Shown piece by piece: positions 1 through 8,574 of a DNA stretch of 33,240 nt. Position 1 is the stretch's first letter. Each line of letters starts with the position of its first letter. The position numbers and the translations under genes were made by a program. The DNA is from CAVPDE01 sp964580575 (GTDB taxonomy: Bacteria; Desulfobacterota; DSM-4660; Desulfatiglandales; HGW-15): positions 1-33,240 of the forward strand of contig CAZOLJ010000051.1 of assembly GCA_964580575.1 (NCBI GenBank), given 5' to 3'. Under the pieces are notes generated by a model that saw nothing but the letters and a program-made list of their open reading frames with translations, was not told where the DNA came from and did not search any database.

Positions 1-48
1 GGAGACGCCGGCAAACCGGGTTGAATCTAAACAAGGAGAACGCAATAA

Positions 49-2211
49 ATGAGCGAGTTCCGTTATTCAAACGTCGAAAAGGAAATGGAAGTCTATGGCT
101 ACGACGCTGTGGTCAAGAGCCACTGCCGGATGTGCCACGGGGGGTGCGGCGTTCTCGTCTACACCAAGAACGGCAGGGTGGCGAAGATCGCGGGCGATCC
201 GGATTGCCCCATCAATCACGGAACCCTGTGCGCCAAAGGGCTCGCTTCCGCGCAGTTGGCCTATCATCCGGACCGTCTGACCTACCCGGTCAAAAGAATG
301 GGCCCCAAGGCGAGCGGCAAGTGGCAACGAATCTCCTGGGAGGAAGCCCTGAACACCATCGCGGAACGGATCAACGACTACAAGTCGAGCTTTGGCCCCG
401 AGTCCATTGTCATGGGGTACGGCACCGGCAGGGAGAACGAGGCCGTCATCTATCGGTTCGCCAACCTCCTCGGAAGCCCCAATGTCCTCACGGCCGGCCA
501 TTTCTGTTACGGCCCTCGCATCGCCACCTCCATCCTGACGTGCGGCACCAACCCTATCGTGGACTACGAGAACAACCCCAAGTGCCTCATGGTGTGGGGC
601 AACAACATCGTGATCAGCAACCCTGACGAGTACAAGGGCGAGCTTTTTTCCGTGGCCCTGAGCAAAGGGGCGAAGCTCATTGCCGTGGATCCCCGGATGA
701 CCCGAATCGCCGCCCGAGCCGATGTCTGGCTGCAGCTCAGGCCCGGCACGGACGCGGCGCTGGCCTTGGGTATGCTGAACGTGATCGTGAATGAAGGGCT
801 TTATGACAAGGAGTTTGTGAACAACCATGTGCACGGCTGGGAACCCTTTGTGAAGCGGGTGAACGAATATCCCCTGGACCGAGTTGAGAAGATCACCTGG
901 GTGCCCAAGGAAAAAATCTTGCGGGCCGCCCGGCTGTTCGCCGCCACGAAGCCTGCTGGGATCCAGTGGGGTGTGGCGATCGAACAGCAAATCAACTGTG
1001 CGGACAACGACCGCCTGCTCATGGCCCTCATGGGGGTCACGGGGAACATCGATGTTCCGGGAGGCCAGGTCCTGTTCCAGGCTCCCAGGATCCGCAATGT
1101 GGGCCATTTCGGTGCTCACCGGATGCTGCCGGATGTGCAGAGGGAAAAGCGCCTGGGCGGGGAGCGTTTTCGTCTCGCCGGGAATTTCGGGATCATCAAC
1201 CCCAAGTGCGTCTGGGACGCCATTCTCACGGAAAAACCCTATCCCGTGAAGATGCTGTTTTTCATCAGCTCCAATCCTCTGATGACCCGAGGCAATGCCA
1301 GGGAGGTCTACCGCGCCCTGGAAAAAGTAGATTTCATGGCCGTATCAGACTTCTTCATCACCCCAACGGCAGAACTTGCCGACATCGTCCTGCCCACGGC
1401 CACCTGGCTCGAGATGGACTACATCGGGGATTTCTGGAAACGCCATGGGTATATTCTCCCGAGGCAAAAAGTCATCCAGGTCGGCGAGTGCCGCTCCGAT
1501 CACGAGATGCTGAACGACCTTGCCCACAGGGTCGGCCAGCGAGAACACTGGTGGGACAACTTTGAGCAAGCCCTGGACTGGATCCTCGCGCCCATGGGGA
1601 TCACATGGAAGGACTTCAAAAAGATGGATTACATCCGCGGAGAGCGTGTGGAACACAAGTACCGTCTTAAGGGGTTCTCCACGCCCACGCGAAAGTTCGA
1701 ACTCTACTCGACCCTGCTCGAGAAGTGGGGCTACGATCCCCTGCCTCAGTACCGCGAACCCCTGGAAAGCCCCTGCAGCAAGCCGGAGTGGCACAAGAGG
1801 TATCCTTACATCCTGATCACAGGCAGGAGGCTGCCGGGGTTCTTCCATTCAGAAAACAGGCAGCTGCCCTGGATGAGGGAACTCCACAGGGATCCTGTGG
1901 TGGAGCTTCACCCGGACACGGCGGCAAAGGAAGGGATCCGGGAAGGGGACTGGGTGGTCATCGAATCTCCCAGGGGCAAGGTGAGGCAGCGGGCCAGATT
2001 CTTCGAAGGCATGGACCCAAGAGTCGTCTCAGCAGAGCACGCCTGGTGGTTTCCCGAGCAAAAGGACGCAGGACATGGCTGGGATGAATCGAACATCAAC
2101 ATTCTGACGGACAATGCCTATGAGAACTGCGACCCGGCCATGGGGGCGACCCACATCAGAACCCTGCTGTGCAGGGTTTCCCCGGAGAAGCAGGAAGGAG
2201 GCGTTTCATGA
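49..2211 (+). CDS. Molybdopterin oxidoreductase, DMSO reductase superfamily
   Basis: 720-aa catalytic subunit of the bis-MGD Mo/W enzyme superfamily. An N-terminal 4Fe-4S site is visible as C26, C29, C33 and C61 (CX2CX3CX27C). The core molybdopterin domain follows, and residues from about 590 form the C-terminal MGD-binding barrel. The Cys in the GHFCYGPR motif near residue 152 sits where this superfamily carries its metal ligand, so a Cys-ligated metal as in PsrA, NapA or acetylene hydratase is inferred. No Tat signal is seen, so a cytoplasmic location is likely. AAGGAG lies about 10 nt before the ATG. The stop overlaps the ferredoxin start (ATGA), so the two form one operon and probably one complex. 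No membrane anchor gene follows. The substrate cannot be told from sequence; polysulfide/thiosulfate, formate or hydratase-type chemistry are all possible. Confidence 0.9.
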   Translation: MSEFRYSNVEKEMEVYGYDAVVKSHCRMCHGGCGVLVYTKNGRVAKIAGDPDCPINHGTLCAKGLASAQLAYHPDRLTYPVKRMGPKASGKWQRISWEEALNTIAERINDYKSSFGPESIVMGYGTGRENEAVIYRFANLLGSPNVLTAGHFCYGPRIATSILTCGTNPIVDYENNPKCLMVWGNNIVISNPDEYKGELFSVALSKGAKLIAVDPRMTRIAARADVWLQLRPGTDAALALGMLNVIVNEGLYDKEFVNNHVHGWEPFVKRVNEYPLDRVEKITWVPKEKILRAARLFAATKPAGIQWGVAIEQQINCADNDRLLMALMGVTGNIDVPGGQVLFQAPRIRNVGHFGAHRMLPDVQREKRLGGERFRLAGNFGIINPKCVWDAILTEKPYPVKMLFFISSNPLMTRGNAREVYRALEKVDFMAVSDFFITPTAELADIVLPTATWLEMDYIGDFWKRHGYILPRQKVIQVGECRSDHEMLNDLAHRVGQREHWWDNFEQALDWILAPMGITWKDFKKMDYIRGERVEHKYRLKGFSTPTRKFELYSTLLEKWGYDPLPQYREPLESPCSKPEWHKRYPYILITGRRLPGFFHSENRQLPWMRELHRDPVVELHPDTAAKEGIREGDWVVIESPRGKVRQRARFFEGMDPRVVSAEHAWWFPEQKDAGHGWDESNINILTDNAYENCDPAMGATHIRTLLCRVSPEKQEGGVS

Positions 2212-2657
2212 AGAACCATGTTGTCACCGTTGATCACGAAGCCTGCTGGGGTTGCAAGACCTGTGAAGTCGCCTGCAAGCAGGAGATGAAGGCTCCTGAC
2301 GGCGTGAAGCTCATCTCCGTTGTTGAGGAATGGCCTCGTTTTCCCGATGGGAAGCTCAGTTTCCGGTATCAGGTCACCATGTGCCGGCACTGCGAAGAGC
2401 CGCCCTGTGCAGAAGCCTGCCCGGAAAGAGTTATTTCAAAAAGACCCGATGGGATCGTTGTGATGGATTCCGATCGGTGTGTGGGATGCAAGGAGTGCAT
2501 CGACGCATGCCCTTACGAAGCCATCGCCTACGACATGAGCCGAGGCATTGCCCAGAAGTGCAATCTCTGCCATCACCGCGTGGACAAAGGGCTTCTTCCC
2601 GCATGCGCCGACAACGTGTGCCTCGCACACTGCATCTCTTTCAGCGAAAGGGCCTAG
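2208..2657 (+). CDS. 4Fe-4S ferredoxin, electron-transfer subunit (DmsB/PsrB type)
   Basis: 149-aa iron-sulfur protein with four cysteine groups (CWGCKTCEVAC, CRHCEEPPCAEACP, CVGCKECIDACP, and CNLC followed by a distal C..C..C set). This is enough for four 4Fe-4S clusters as in DmsB/PsrB/HybA subunits. It is shorter than typical DmsB (about 200 aa). It overlaps the upstream oxidoreductase by 4 nt and most likely carries electrons to or from it. An in-frame start further upstream (2169) lies inside the oxidoreductase gene; the ATG at 2208 with AGGAGG upstream is preferred. The gene ends 56 nt from the convergent ppiD-like gene. Confidence 0.9.
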   Translation: MKNHVVTVDHEACWGCKTCEVACKQEMKAPDGVKLISVVEEWPRFPDGKLSFRYQVTMCRHCEEPPCAEACPERVISKRPDGIVVMDSDRCVGCKECIDACPYEAIAYDMSRGIAQKCNLCHHRVDKGLLPACADNVCLAHCISFSERA

Positions 2658-2713
2658 TCTCGCGTCTCAAAGTTTATTGAATAATTTCTTGAGGCCCCCC
2701 CTCCCGCCTCTTC

Positions 2714-4615
2714 TCATCCCTCCAGGGGTTGGAGCATTTCGATCTTCGCCCGGCTCTTGAGGTGCTCGATCCATTCCTTGAAAAGGGACTGGTTCTTGAG
2801 GCGCACGAGCATGTCGCTGTAGAGCTTCTTTTCTTCTTCGAACTTGTTCCTGTCAATATCCTGTTCGCCTTCCCACCGAATGACAAACACGCCTTTGTCG
2901 TTCTGGAAGACGGTGTCGGGATAACGCTTTTTCTGGCTCAGGCCAAAGGCCGCCTCCTGGAGTTCCTGAGAGTACCCGATTTGGGGGATCGTGTCCTGCC
3001 TGCTTATGAACTCTGTGGTTTTGGTCTCAAGGCGGCTTTCCTTGGCCAGCGCCGGCCAGTCTTTCCCTTCTTTCAGTTTCTTGAGGTACTCTTCTCCCGC
3101 GGATTTGGCGGCCTGGTTCGCGAGTGAAAGGACGAAGTCCTCTCTCACTTTGTCTTTGACCTCATCAAGGGTGGGCAGGGCGGAGGGGTTTTTGTCTTTC
3201 ACCTGGAATACGTAGAACTTTCCCCCTGCGTCCACGAGATCGCTGGGCTCGTCGCGCTCCATGGAAAATAGAGTTTGCTTCAGTTTTTCATTGGTCCCGA
3301 TCTCGGGTATCGCATCCATCTGAGCGAAATACCCCGTCTCCTTGCCGGGGACCTTGCTCTCAGCCGCATACTTCAGCAGGTCTGCCTGGTAGGGCATCCG
3401 ATCGACAAAAGCCAGGGCCTTTTCGTGGGCCGTATCCGTGGTCGCCATTTTCTGCAGCATGGTAAGGATCTGTCCTCTGGCTTCTTCCAGGGACTTGGTC
3501 TCTGCCTCTTTGACGTCCTCCACCTTGATGATGTGGTATCCGAAGGCTGTTCTTACCAGGTCGCTGATTTCATCCTTCTTGAGCTTGAAGGCGGCATCCT
3601 CAAAAGGTTTCACCATTTGGCCTTGAGAAAAATAGCCTAGGTCCCCGCCGTTTTCTTTCCCGCTCGGATCTTCGGTGTTCTTCTTGGCAAGCTCAGCAAA
3701 GTCCGCTCCTGCCCGCACCTGCTTCAGAACGGACGTCGCTTTTTGCCGGATCTTCTCCTCGTCTTCCGCGGATGCATTCTCGGCGAGCATGAACAGGATG
3801 TGCCTGGCCTTCACCTGTTTCTTTTCCTTGAAGGTGTCCAGGTTGTCTTCGTAGTAGTCCTTGAGTTGGTCCTCGCTTATCTTCACCTGGTCTTTGTAAG
3901 CCTCGGGATCAAACACGACGTAGGCCACCTTTATTTTCTCCGGGATCCGGTAAGTCTCCTTGTTGTCCTCGAAATACTTCTCCATGGCCGCAGGTTCCAC
4001 CGTGATCTTGTTCTTGAATAGATCCGGCTTGAATTCCACGTAACTGATCTTCACCTTCTCGTTTGCGAAGGTGTACTGCTCCAGAACCTCCTGATCCGTT
4101 ACGGGCGAGAGGGTCGTGAGCAGCTGCTCCACCTTGTCCTGAATCATTTCTCTGCCCAAAAGAACCTCGAATTCCTCGGGCGTCATTTGGTGGTTTTGCA
4201 GGACCGCACGGTATCTTGACTCGTCAAACCGGCCCCTGAACTGGAAGGACGGATTGGACATGATCTTGTCCTGGATTTCTTTTTCGGTGACGTCAAGCCC
4301 GATCTTCTTGGCTTCCTGGCTCACGAGTTTCTGTGTGATGAGGGCGTCTAGCGCTCTGTTTTTCAAATCAAAGACTTTGACCAGGTTGTCGCTCCACATC
4401 CCCCGGTACTCTCTCTGAAGGGCCTCCAGCATGGAGCGGTAACTCTTCTGGTATTCAACAGCCGTAATGACCTCGTCATTCACCATGGCGAGCTTAATTC
4501 CCTCACGGGCACTGAACGAATACCCGAAATAGAACACGAACACGATGGCGATGATGGCGATCAGGGCCTTGATCAGCCAGGACTTGGCATGCTTTCTCAT
4601 CAAACTGAGCAACAT
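2714..4615 (-). CDS. ppiD: Peptidyl-prolyl cis-trans isomerase, PpiD/SurA type
   Basis: 633-aa membrane-anchored periplasmic folding factor, close to the roughly 620 aa of E. coli PpiD. A short cytoplasmic N-terminus and one transmembrane segment (about residues 14-34) are followed by a SurA_N-like chaperone region (about 40-230). A parvulin domain at about 265-375 shows the KARHILF and GGDLGYFSQGQMVKPFEDA motifs. The C-terminal half has a second, degenerate parvulin-like or helical region. It should assist folding of exported envelope proteins at the inner membrane. GGGAGGAGA lies just before the ATG. It is transcribed toward the ferredoxin gene and divergently from the NamZ gene. Confidence 0.9.
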   Translation of the reverse strand: MLLSLMRKHAKSWLIKALIAIIAIVFVFYFGYSFSAREGIKLAMVNDEVITAVEYQKSYRSMLEALQREYRGMWSDNLVKVFDLKNRALDALITQKLVSQEAKKIGLDVTEKEIQDKIMSNPSFQFRGRFDESRYRAVLQNHQMTPEEFEVLLGREMIQDKVEQLLTTLSPVTDQEVLEQYTFANEKVKISYVEFKPDLFKNKITVEPAAMEKYFEDNKETYRIPEKIKVAYVVFDPEAYKDQVKISEDQLKDYYEDNLDTFKEKKQVKARHILFMLAENASAEDEEKIRQKATSVLKQVRAGADFAELAKKNTEDPSGKENGGDLGYFSQGQMVKPFEDAAFKLKKDEISDLVRTAFGYHIIKVEDVKEAETKSLEEARGQILTMLQKMATTDTAHEKALAFVDRMPYQADLLKYAAESKVPGKETGYFAQMDAIPEIGTNEKLKQTLFSMERDEPSDLVDAGGKFYVFQVKDKNPSALPTLDEVKDKVREDFVLSLANQAAKSAGEEYLKKLKEGKDWPALAKESRLETKTTEFISRQDTIPQIGYSQELQEAAFGLSQKKRYPDTVFQNDKGVFVIRWEGEQDIDRNKFEEEKKLYSDMLVRLKNQSLFKEWIEHLKSRAKIEMLQPLEG

Positions 4616-4721
4616 GAATGTCTCCTCCCGTACAATGGGAAACAGAATCTCCCCTTGTCGAGCACAGGGGATTTAAAAAGTAATGTATAGCATTCCGCTA
4701 TTCCCTTGTCCAATGGATTTT

Positions 4722-4738
4722 ACCCGCCTCTGGCGGGT
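4722..4738. terminator. Short GC-rich hairpin upstream of the NamZ gene
   Basis: Perfect 7-bp stem ACCCGCC / GGCGGGT with loop TCT, followed by TTT. It lies between the divergent ppiD and NamZ starts. A leader hairpin or repeat fragment is as likely as a terminator, because a similar GCCCGCC/GGCGGG palindrome occurs at 22389-22406. Confidence 0.3.
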
Positions 4739-4901
4739 TTGCCCGCAGCCGGGAGGCTCGACTCTTAACTGCAACTGTTCCGTATCCACGTTGAGAAGTG
4801 CCCAATGGGACATTGGGCAGGCCGTGATGCGAGTTGGACCGGGCCAGGTCCTTGACGGCACCCCAGCAGGCGATGTAAAAGGTACGCGAGGTGTTTGTTC
4901 C

Positions 4902-6077
4902 GTGTCGCGCATCGCCACAGGGTTGGACGTTTTCAGGGATGAGTCGTGGAAGCAGTGGGGTAAGGGCCGTCTGGGCTTGCTCTCCAATCAAGCTTCTCTT
5001 GACTCGCGCTGCCGCACCGCGAAGGCCGTGATCTCAGAAGTTCTTCCCCGCCGGCTCAAGGCACTGTTCGGTCCCCAGCACGGGTTCGGCGGAGAGGATC
5101 AGGACAACATGATCGAAACCGGTCACTCCCGTGACCGGGAACTGAACCTACCGGTGTTCAGCCTGTATTCCGAGGTCCGGGAGCCTTCCCCGGAGATGCT
5201 GGACCTGACGGACATCCTGGTCGTAGATCTTCAGGACGTGGGCACAAGGGTCTACACCTTTGCATCGACCTTGCTCGGCTGCATGAAGGCAGCCGCCCGT
5301 TCGGCGAAGAAAGTGATTGTCCTGGATCGACCGAACCCTCTTGGCGGCCGCAGCGTGGAGGGGAACCTTCTCGCCCCTGAGCTCTATTCCTTTGTAGGTC
5401 CTTGTCATCTTCCGATGCGCCACGGTCTGACCCTGGGAGAGATGGCTCGCCTCTTCAATCATGTCTTCGCTTTGGATTGTGATCTTCACGTGGTCCCCGT
5501 GAAAGGGTGGCGCCGCGCCATGCTCTGGCCCGAAACCGGTTTGAGATGGATGATGCCCTCTCCGAACATGCCCCTGCCTGAAACCGCAATGGTCTATCCG
5601 GGCCAGGTTCTCTGGGAAGGGACGAATGTCTCTGAAGGGAGAGGGACCTGCCGCCCCTTTGAGCTGTTCGGATCTCCCTTTCTGGATACAAAAGGAATCC
5701 GGAGCACGCTTCAGCCTGAAGACACGGAAGGATGTCACCTGCAGGACATTTCTTTCCGCCCGACCTCTAACAAGTGGCAGGGCGAACTCTGCCGGGGATT
5801 CTTCATCCATGTCCTAGATCCTCTCCTGTTCCATCCCTGTCGGCTCTCCCTCGCTCTCCTTTCAGCCATCCTGGCCGTTCATGGCCGGGACTTCAGATGG
5901 AAAGAGCCCCCCTACGAGTATGAGTACAAGAGGCTGCCGATTGATTTGATTCTCGGTGATTCTTCTTTGCGGGAAAGTCTCGAAAGATCGGTGGAAATGA
6001 ATTCGCTTCAGTCTTCGTGGGACAAGGATTTGCGCGACTATCTTGATTGGCGGGAACCGTTTCTTCTGTACCGTTGA
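4902..6077 (+). CDS. Exo-beta-N-acetylmuramidase NamZ family (DUF1343)
   Basis: 391-aa protein of the DUF1343/NamZ family, which removes terminal MurNAc from peptidoglycan fragments. Visible family motifs are TGLDV near the start, LGLLSNQAS, LFGPQHGFGGEDQDNM, VVDLQDVGTRVYTF and DRPNPLGG. The start is uncertain. GTG at 4902 puts the conserved TGLDV motif about six residues in, which suits the family. An ATG at 4827 would add 25 residues with no family similarity, and the frame stays open to 4683. With the 4902 start there is no signal peptide, so a cytosolic recycling role is possible. It is followed by heptamer repeats rather than a partner gene. Confidence 0.82.
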   Translation: MSRIATGLDVFRDESWKQWGKGRLGLLSNQASLDSRCRTAKAVISEVLPRRLKALFGPQHGFGGEDQDNMIETGHSRDRELNLPVFSLYSEVREPSPEMLDLTDILVVDLQDVGTRVYTFASTLLGCMKAAARSAKKVIVLDRPNPLGGRSVEGNLLAPELYSFVGPCHLPMRHGLTLGEMARLFNHVFALDCDLHVVPVKGWRRAMLWPETGLRWMMPSPNMPLPETAMVYPGQVLWEGTNVSEGRGTCRPFELFGSPFLDTKGIRSTLQPEDTEGCHLQDISFRPTSNKWQGELCRGFFIHVLDPLLFHPCRLSLALLSAILAVHGRDFRWKEPPYEYEYKRLPIDLILGDSSLRESLERSVEMNSLQSSWDKDLRDYLDWREPFLLYR

Positions 6078-6133
6078 GCTCGCTAGAACGCATTTATTGT
6101 GCAGGCTGATCAAAAATGTCAAGAGGGAAGACA

Positions 6134-6224
6134 GTGACAAGAACCGAGTAACAAATAGCGAGTGACTGGCAAGTTGTGACGAGAAAAAAATGGACTTGTC
6201 ACTCGTTACTTGTCACTTATCACT
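6134..6224. repeat. Heptamer array, inverted pair (GTGACNA / NNTCACT)
   Basis: Left arm: seven units of exactly 7 nt from 6134 to 6182 (GTGACAA at 6134, GTAACAA at 6148, GTGACTG at 6162, GTGACGA at 6176, with more diverged units between). Right arm: TGTCACT at 6197 and 6211, CGTTACT at 6204, TATCACT at 6218, in exact 7-nt steps. The arms are complementary in family sequence, so the transcript could fold back across an A-rich loop. It lies just after the NamZ stop. Confidence 0.8.
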
Positions 6225-6240
6225 TTGTTTCATCAGCCTG

Positions 6241-6447
6241 CTACTCTCCGCCCATCGCTTTCAGCAGGTTCATGCCGATTTGTACGTATTCCTTGCCCAG
6301 TTTTTTTGAAATCCACTCTCTTGCACTGGGTGATTTCAAGGTCATGGCGAGAAGTTCCTTCACCAGATCACGTTCTTTCTTGTCGATCATCAGAAGAGCG
6401 CCGGTTTTGTCTGCCAAATCAAGCAGCACGTCATCTTTTGCTTCCAT
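6241..6447 (-). CDS. Small protein of unknown function, partner of HTH gene
   Basis: Acidic helical protein of about 68 aa, unrecognised. It is predicted to be mostly alpha-helical with no membrane segment and no cysteines. The ATG at 6447 is preferred because GAAGG lies 5 nt upstream; a GTG at 6459, directly after the stop of the HTH gene, would add four residues. The tight spacing to the HTH gene says the two are co-transcribed. It could be a partner of the DNA-binding protein, but nothing in the sequence fixes a role. Confidence 0.6.
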   Translation of the reverse strand: MEAKDDVLLDLADKTGALLMIDKKERDLVKELLAMTLKSPSAREWISKKLGKEYVQIGMNLLKAMGGE

Positions 6448-6459
6448 TTCAACCTTCAC

Positions 6460-6630
6460 TTACTTTTTCTGCCCGCCGCTGATCCACTTGTCTATCGCTT
6501 CTTTGTCAAACCGCCAAACCCTTCCAATTCTGATAGCGGGTATTTTCCCTTCAGCTGCATACTTACAGATGGTAATCTCATGGAGTTTCAGATATTTCGC
6601 TAGTTCTTTCGTAGTCATGATCTGTGGCAT
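6460..6630 (-). CDS. Excisionase-type mini helix-turn-helix protein
   Basis: 56-aa DNA-binding protein of the excisionase/HTH_17 (MerR-like winged helix) family. The translation reads MPQIMTTKELAKYLKLHEIT, then a typical KYAAEGKIPAIRIG turn, RVWRF and a C-terminal KEAIDKWI helix. It is intact at the usual length for the family. GGGGAG lies 8 nt before the ATG and a good sigma-70 promoter lies about 60 nt upstream. No integrase or transposase gene is nearby, so a regulatory role with the 68-aa partner is as likely as an excision role. Confidence 0.85.
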   Translation of the reverse strand: MPQIMTTKELAKYLKLHEITICKYAAEGKIPAIRIGRVWRFDKEAIDKWISGGQKK

Positions 6631-6690
6631 ATCAAACTCCCCATTTCTCCTTATGTGAGGCGCCTTATTGCTTGTTATTTTTGTATAATA

Positions 6691-6719
6691 TTTATAATCC
6701 CCAATGCCTATAAAGTCAA
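6691..6719 (-). promoter_or_regulatory. Sigma-70 promoter for the HTH gene pair
   Basis: On the minus strand TTGACT (6714-6719) and TATAAA (6691-6696) are separated by exactly 17 nt, in a strongly AT-rich stretch (about 6660-6820) that also serves as the upstream region of the divergent nuclease gene. Confidence 0.65.
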
Positions 6720-6823
6720 CAAAAAACTGTTAATACTAGCTTAAAATATCTTGCCTTTATATATTTTGTTTCTATTGCCTTTTTACAAACTTTATTCTTA
6801 ACAATTGAGGATAACTATAGGTT

Positions 6824-7435
6824 ATGGAACGAAAAAGAGTTGCACTTGTCATCTTCATTGCCCTGTTTGCTCTTTCCGCTGCAAAACCCTACGTCAAACA
6901 GGTCTATGATGGCGACACCTTTTCTTTGAGCACTGGAGAACAGGTGAGGTACATCGGAGTGGATACCCCTGAAATCGATCACCAAGGAGACAAGAGCGAC
7001 TTTCTCGCCCATGAGGCAAGGGTCCTCAATGCAAAGCTCGTTCAAGGCAAACCGGTCAGGTTGGAATTCGATCAGGAAAGGAAGGACCATCACGGCCGCC
7101 TTCTCGCTTATGTTTTCCTGGAAAACGGGGACATGGTTAATGAGCTTCTGGTGAGAAAAGGACTTGCTCGCGTGCTCCCTAACCCCCCTAACCTCAAATA
7201 CTTCTCTCTGTTACTTGACGCCCAAAGGCGAGCCATGGCTGAAAGGGTCGGGATATGGCAGAAGGAACCGGAGCGGCCGGAACACTGCTACATAGGCAAC
7301 TCGGCTTCCTACCGTTTTCACAGGCCGAGCTGCCGCTTCGGCAAGGCCGTATCCGGCCGACACCGTGTCCGGTTTGAGAGTACATACAAGGCCTACTGGG
7401 AAGGGTACAGCCCCTGCAGGCAGTGCAAGCCGTAA
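6824..7435 (+). CDS. Secreted thermonuclease (SNase family) with C-terminal Cys motif
   Basis: 203-aa staphylococcal-nuclease-type phosphodiesterase. A hydrophobic N-terminus (about residues 6-20) ending in Ala-Ala-Lys looks like a short signal peptide. The SNase fold spans about residues 24-145: VYDGDTFSL (Asp metal ligands), RYIGVDTPE (catalytic Arg and Glu) and HHGRLLAYV (second catalytic Arg) are all present, so it should be active on DNA/RNA. The last 45 residues carry FHRPSC and CRQCKP, the Ada-like zinc-binding tail seen on many SNase homologues. GAGGATAA lies upstream in AT-rich DNA. It stands alone and is followed at once by a heptamer array. Confidence 0.9.
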   Translation: MERKRVALVIFIALFALSAAKPYVKQVYDGDTFSLSTGEQVRYIGVDTPEIDHQGDKSDFLAHEARVLNAKLVQGKPVRLEFDQERKDHHGRLLAYVFLENGDMVNELLVRKGLARVLPNPPNLKYFSLLLDAQRRAMAERVGIWQKEPERPEHCYIGNSASYRFHRPSCRFGKAVSGRHRVRFESTYKAYWEGYSPCRQCKP

Positions 7436-7439
7436 AAGA

Positions 7440-7643
7440 ACGGTTCACGGTACAAGGTGCACGGTTCACGGGGAGAAAGATCTGCCTTTCCTTATACCTT
7501 GCGCCGTGTACCGTGTACCGTNNNNNNNNNNNNNNNNNNNNNNNNNNNNNNNNNNNNNNNNNNNNNNNNNNNNNNNNNNNNNNNNNNNNNNNNNNNNNNN
7601 NNNNNNNNNNNNNNNNNNNNNTGCGCCGTGTACCGTGTACCGT
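7440..7643. repeat. Heptamer array (ACGGTNC / GTACCGT) containing an assembly gap
   Basis: Left arm: ACGGTTC at 7440, ACGGTAC at 7447, AAGGTGC at 7454, ACGGTTC at 7461. Right arm: GCGCCGT at 7501, GTACCGT at 7508 and 7515, then 100 Ns, then the same three units again at 7623, 7630 and 7637. The 22 nt ending the left contig (7500-7521) are identical to the 22 nt opening the right one (7622-7643), so the true gap may be zero or an overlap. The arms are inverted relative to each other. Confidence 0.85.
7522..7621. other. Assembly gap, 100 N
   Basis: Exactly 100 Ns, a placeholder length. It lies between the nuclease and cpoB genes, inside a heptamer array; reading frames crossing it are not real. 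Confidence 0.98.
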
Positions 7644-7648
7644 TTCTT

Positions 7649-8482
7649 TTATTTCAGCGTTGCGAGCTTGTTCTGCGCGATCTTCGCCTCGCTTGAATTC
7701 GGGTAGTTCTTGACCACTCTGTTCAGGAGCAGTTTGGCGCTTGTCGGATCCTTGATTTCCAGGAATGCGAAGGCCTGCCGCAGCAGGGCGCTGGGGACTT
7801 TGTTGCCCTTGGGATAGTTCTTGATCACCTCCTGGTAAGCCAGGATCGCCTGCTCGTACTGCTTCACAGCCATGAAGGACTCGCCGATCCAGAAGTGCGC
7901 ATTGTCCGCACGATCCGATTTCGGGAAGGTCTTCAGAAAAGCTTTGAACCCCTCAATCGCTTCCTCGTACTTGCCGTCCCTGTAAAGGGCGATCGACTTG
8001 TCGTAGAGCTCCGTCTCTCTGCTTTTAGGCTCTACCGCAGCGGAGGGCGTCGGCTCCGGTTTCACTGCCGGAGGAGGGGCCTCCGCTCCAGGTTTCAGCT
8101 GACCAGGGGGCAGATTGAGATACCGGTGGTGCTGCTCGACGATTGTCTCAAGGGTCGCCACTCTTTCCGCAGTGGTGCCCACGCTCGCGCGCAAGGCGTC
8201 CTGATCCCCAAGGTCTCTTTCAACAGAGCGCTTCAACAGCCGTTCATACTCCTCGATGCGGCCGTTCAATCTCCTGACCTGCTCCTGGACCTCGTCGATG
8301 TCCGTTCGCAGGTTCACCTGCCCGGATCGGACTTTGGTGTCCATTCCATCCTCAAGGGATTTCACCCGCCTGTTGAGGGCGATAACCTGGTCGTTGAGGT
8401 AAGCGATATCGTTGTCATAAAGACAGGAGGAAAGGAAAAGCAGCATCCCGAGCAAAACAAAAACATAGGCCTTTCTCGTCAT
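7649..8482 (-). CDS. cpoB: Tol-Pal system protein CpoB (YbgF), lipoprotein-type
   Basis: 277-aa periplasmic coordinator of peptidoglycan synthesis with the Tol-Pal machine. The N-terminal signal ends in a lipobox (LSSC, Cys20), unlike soluble E. coli CpoB, so it is predicted to be lipidated. A coiled-coil region spans about residues 29-110, then a Pro/Ala linker, then TPR repeats from about 150 (ALYRDGKYEEAIEGFKAFLK and further copies). It is the last gene of the Tol-Pal operon, 92 nt after pal. The stop is 5 nt from the heptamer array. Confidence 0.92.
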   Translation of the reverse strand: MTRKAYVFVLLGMLLFLSSCLYDNDIAYLNDQVIALNRRVKSLEDGMDTKVRSGQVNLRTDIDEVQEQVRRLNGRIEEYERLLKRSVERDLGDQDALRASVGTTAERVATLETIVEQHHRYLNLPPGQLKPGAEAPPPAVKPEPTPSAAVEPKSRETELYDKSIALYRDGKYEEAIEGFKAFLKTFPKSDRADNAHFWIGESFMAVKQYEQAILAYQEVIKNYPKGNKVPSALLRQAFAFLEIKDPTSAKLLLNRVVKNYPNSSEAKIAQNKLATLK

Positions 8483-8574
8483 GTCCTTGCACCCCCTCTA
8501 CAGAGTATGAGCCGACCGGTTGCCCCGCGTCGGCTCTACTCAAGATCAAGTCTCTCGTCTAAAGGAGATGGAGA

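Noticed and set aside
67..1119. 350-aa frame antisense to the molybdopterin oxidoreductase
   Set aside because: Shadow of a high-GC gene; no family motifs, and the plus-strand protein is unmistakable.
6134..6224. CRISPR array
   Set aside because: Units are 7 nt without conserved long repeats or spacers, and no cas genes are present.
7365..7713. Frames reading through the first N gap
   Set aside because: They translate heptamer repeats and Ns only.
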